64,000 bases of DNA, from contig CANNFA010000004.1 of the NCBI GenBank assembly GCA_947503765.1, positions 310,001-374,000 on the forward strand, given 5' to 3'. Of this stretch, positions 62,360 through 64,000 are shown piece after piece. Below the pieces are notes generated by a model. The model searched no databases. It saw only the letters and a list, made by a program, of their open reading frames with translations, and was not told the origin of the DNA. This DNA comes from an uncultured Paracoccaceae bacterium (GTDB taxonomy: Bacteria > Pseudomonadota > Alphaproteobacteria > Rhodobacterales > Rhodobacteraceae). A program made the translations under genes and the position numbers. Every line of letters begins with the position of its first letter. Within the stretch, counting starts at the first letter, position 1.

Positions 62360-62611
62360 CTATTTCGCGGCGGCGTTGCGAAGGACGGTGCGGATGCGCA
62401 GGCGTTTCTTGAGATAGCCGTCGCGCGAATTCAGGATGCCGTGCAACTGCGCCACCGCCATCGTGTCAAGGCGCGACACATCGGCGTGGATATTGTAGCG
62501 CGCCAGCCGGCTTTGGACCTGCGCGACGAGTTGCGGGCTGGGATCGGCAAGGGTCGGCGCGGCGACGGGTGCGGCAAGGGCGATCACAAGGGCGGTCAGC
62601 GCGGGCTTCAT
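62360..62611 (-). CDS. Small secreted protein, paralog B
   Basis: Signal peptide MKPALTALVIALAAPVAAPTLA; similarity to adjacent ORF. Confidence 0.6.
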   Translation of the reverse strand: MKPALTALVIALAAPVAAPTLADPSPQLVAQVQSRLARYNIHADVSRLDTMAVAQLHGILNSRDGYLKKRLRIRTVLRNAAAK

Positions 62612-62734
62612 CGGGCGGGTTCCTTCAATCTGCCCTGAAAGATAGGGACGAGGGCGCGGCGCGGCAAATCACGTTCACGGGCATGGCGTGAAAAGCGGCG
62701 ACAAGACGCCGGCGCGGCGGCCCGGCCTCGCGCC

Positions 62735-63052
62735 TTACCCCTGTTCCTTGCCGACATTCGCGGCGAACGCCGCTTGGAATGCGTCCTGCTTGGTGCTGTC
62801 CACCTCGGTCTGGAACTGCGTCTTCCACTCGGCATAGGGCATCCCGTAGAACGCTTCGCGCCCGGCTTCCTTGGTCATGTCGATGCCGCGCTCGGCCGCG
62901 GCCTCCTGGTACCAGCGCGACAGGCAGTTGCGGCAGAACCCGGCAAGGTTCATCATGTCGATGTTCTGCACGTCGGGGCGGTCGTCCATCAGGTGGGCGC
63001 GCAGGCGGCGGAACGCGGCGGCCTCGATCTCGGTGCGGGTCTGGTCGTCCAT
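62735..63052 (-). CDS. DUF1244-family protein
   Basis: MDDQTRTEIEAAAFRRLRAHLMDDRPDVQNIDMMNLAGFCRNCLSRWYQEAA...GMPYAEWK. Confidence 0.9.
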   Translation of the reverse strand: MDDQTRTEIEAAAFRRLRAHLMDDRPDVQNIDMMNLAGFCRNCLSRWYQEAAAERGIDMTKEAGREAFYGMPYAEWKTQFQTEVDSTKQDAFQAAFAANVGKEQG

Positions 63053-63067
63053 GTCATCCTCCATCGG

Positions 63068-63826
63068 TCAAAGCTGGGCGCTGGCCAGCGCCTGTTCAAG
63101 GATCGGCGCCAGGCGGTCCGCCCATTCGTCCTGCTGGCGGGGCGTCTCGATCAGGTCGTGGCGCAATTCGATCAGCGCGTTCGGCCGGCCGTGATGCAGC
63201 GCGTGGCGGTCCACGCTGTCGCCCTTGAGCGAGCCGGAATAGGGCTCGTTCTCGCCGATAAACAGGTCCGGCTCCTCGCGCAGGCGGTCGATCAGCGCCC
63301 GGCCCAGCCGCGCGTCGTAGCCATAGAGAACGCCGACCTGCCAGGGCCGCATCGCGCGCCCGTTCAGCCGCGGCGTGAAACTGTGGATCGCGGCGTAGAC
63401 CGTATCTGGACGCCGTGCGGCCAGCCGTTCGACCGCCTCGTGATAAGGCCGGTAGCACAGGTCCAGCCGCCGCTCGCGCTCCTGTGCGTCGATGTCGCGG
63501 TTGCCCGGAATCACCGTGCCGTCATAAAGCTGCATCAGCAGGGTCGGGTCGTCCTCGCCCCGGTTCGGGTCGATCACCAGCCGTGAAAAGGTGGACAGGA
63601 TCGCGGTGCTGTCCAGCCGCTCGGCCAGGCGCCGCGCCACCCCGGCCGCCCCGATGTCATAGGCGATGTGGCGGCGCATCTCGCGCTCCGGCAGGCCCAG
63701 ATCGCCGGCGGCGATCATCGGCGGCACGGCATTGCTGGCATGATCGCAGGTCACCAGCCAGCGGCCGGGCCGGTCCTCTCCGACGATCTCGGCGGCGTTG
63801 AATTCGGGATGTTTGGCGCTAGACAT
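63068..63826 (-). CDS. N-formylglutamate amidohydrolase family protein
   Basis: WLVTCDHASNAVPP, HIAYDIGAAGVARRLAERL, VIDPNRGEDDPTL. Confidence 0.9.
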   Translation of the reverse strand: MSSAKHPEFNAAEIVGEDRPGRWLVTCDHASNAVPPMIAAGDLGLPEREMRRHIAYDIGAAGVARRLAERLDSTAILSTFSRLVIDPNRGEDDPTLLMQLYDGTVIPGNRDIDAQERERRLDLCYRPYHEAVERLAARRPDTVYAAIHSFTPRLNGRAMRPWQVGVLYGYDARLGRALIDRLREEPDLFIGENEPYSGSLKGDSVDRHALHHGRPNALIELRHDLIETPRQQDEWADRLAPILEQALASAQL

Positions 63827-64000
63827 TTCGGCAGACTGAATATGCCGCCGCGCCCGGAAGCGCCAGTTGTCAGTTGCACGGATTTCCGCCATAGGTTCGA
63901 AAGCCGCGCCGTGACCGCTAACACCGAAGACCGCAACAAACGAAAGTGCGATGTAGCCGATGAGACGCCTTCGAAACATCAAGATCGTCGCCACGCTTGG

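Overview
A 64 kb, high-GC, densely coded chromosomal window that looks like Rhodobacteraceae (alphaproteobacterium), judged from gene content (Rhodobacter-type porin, RpoE-ChrR locus, Mcl1 malyl-CoA lyase). There are about 60 supportable protein-coding genes. I saw no rRNA, tRNA, CRISPR array, prophage or transposase. Core genes include ribA, leuS, lptE, holA, pnp, rpsO, accA, mcl1, ilvD and a D-amino-acid transaminase. Accessory or regulatory modules that deserve attention: (1) a LysR + Pot-like ABC importer + multi-subunit flavoprotein dehydrogenase locus with two different DAO-type subunits and a neighbouring SAF-domain Gfo/Idh-type dehydrogenase (32-43 kb); (2) an ECF sigma/ChrR pair facing a fatty-acid-modification operon, with a perfect inverted GGATCA-N5-TGATCC that looks like back-to-back -35 elements (42.9-48.2 kb); (3) a TetR gene and an RND efflux operon sharing a near-identical 19-bp operator-like element; (4) an RTX protein whose terminal domains resemble a stand-alone 87-aa ORF just upstream; (5) a TRAP operon with a methyltransferase translationally coupled to dctQ; (6) tandem DUF2125-like paralogs separated by a 13-bp perfect hairpin; (7) a 4 x 15-bp tandem repeat directly upstream of accA; (8) a short intergenic sequence element found three times. 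All calls come from reading the supplied sequence and translations; no database search was run.
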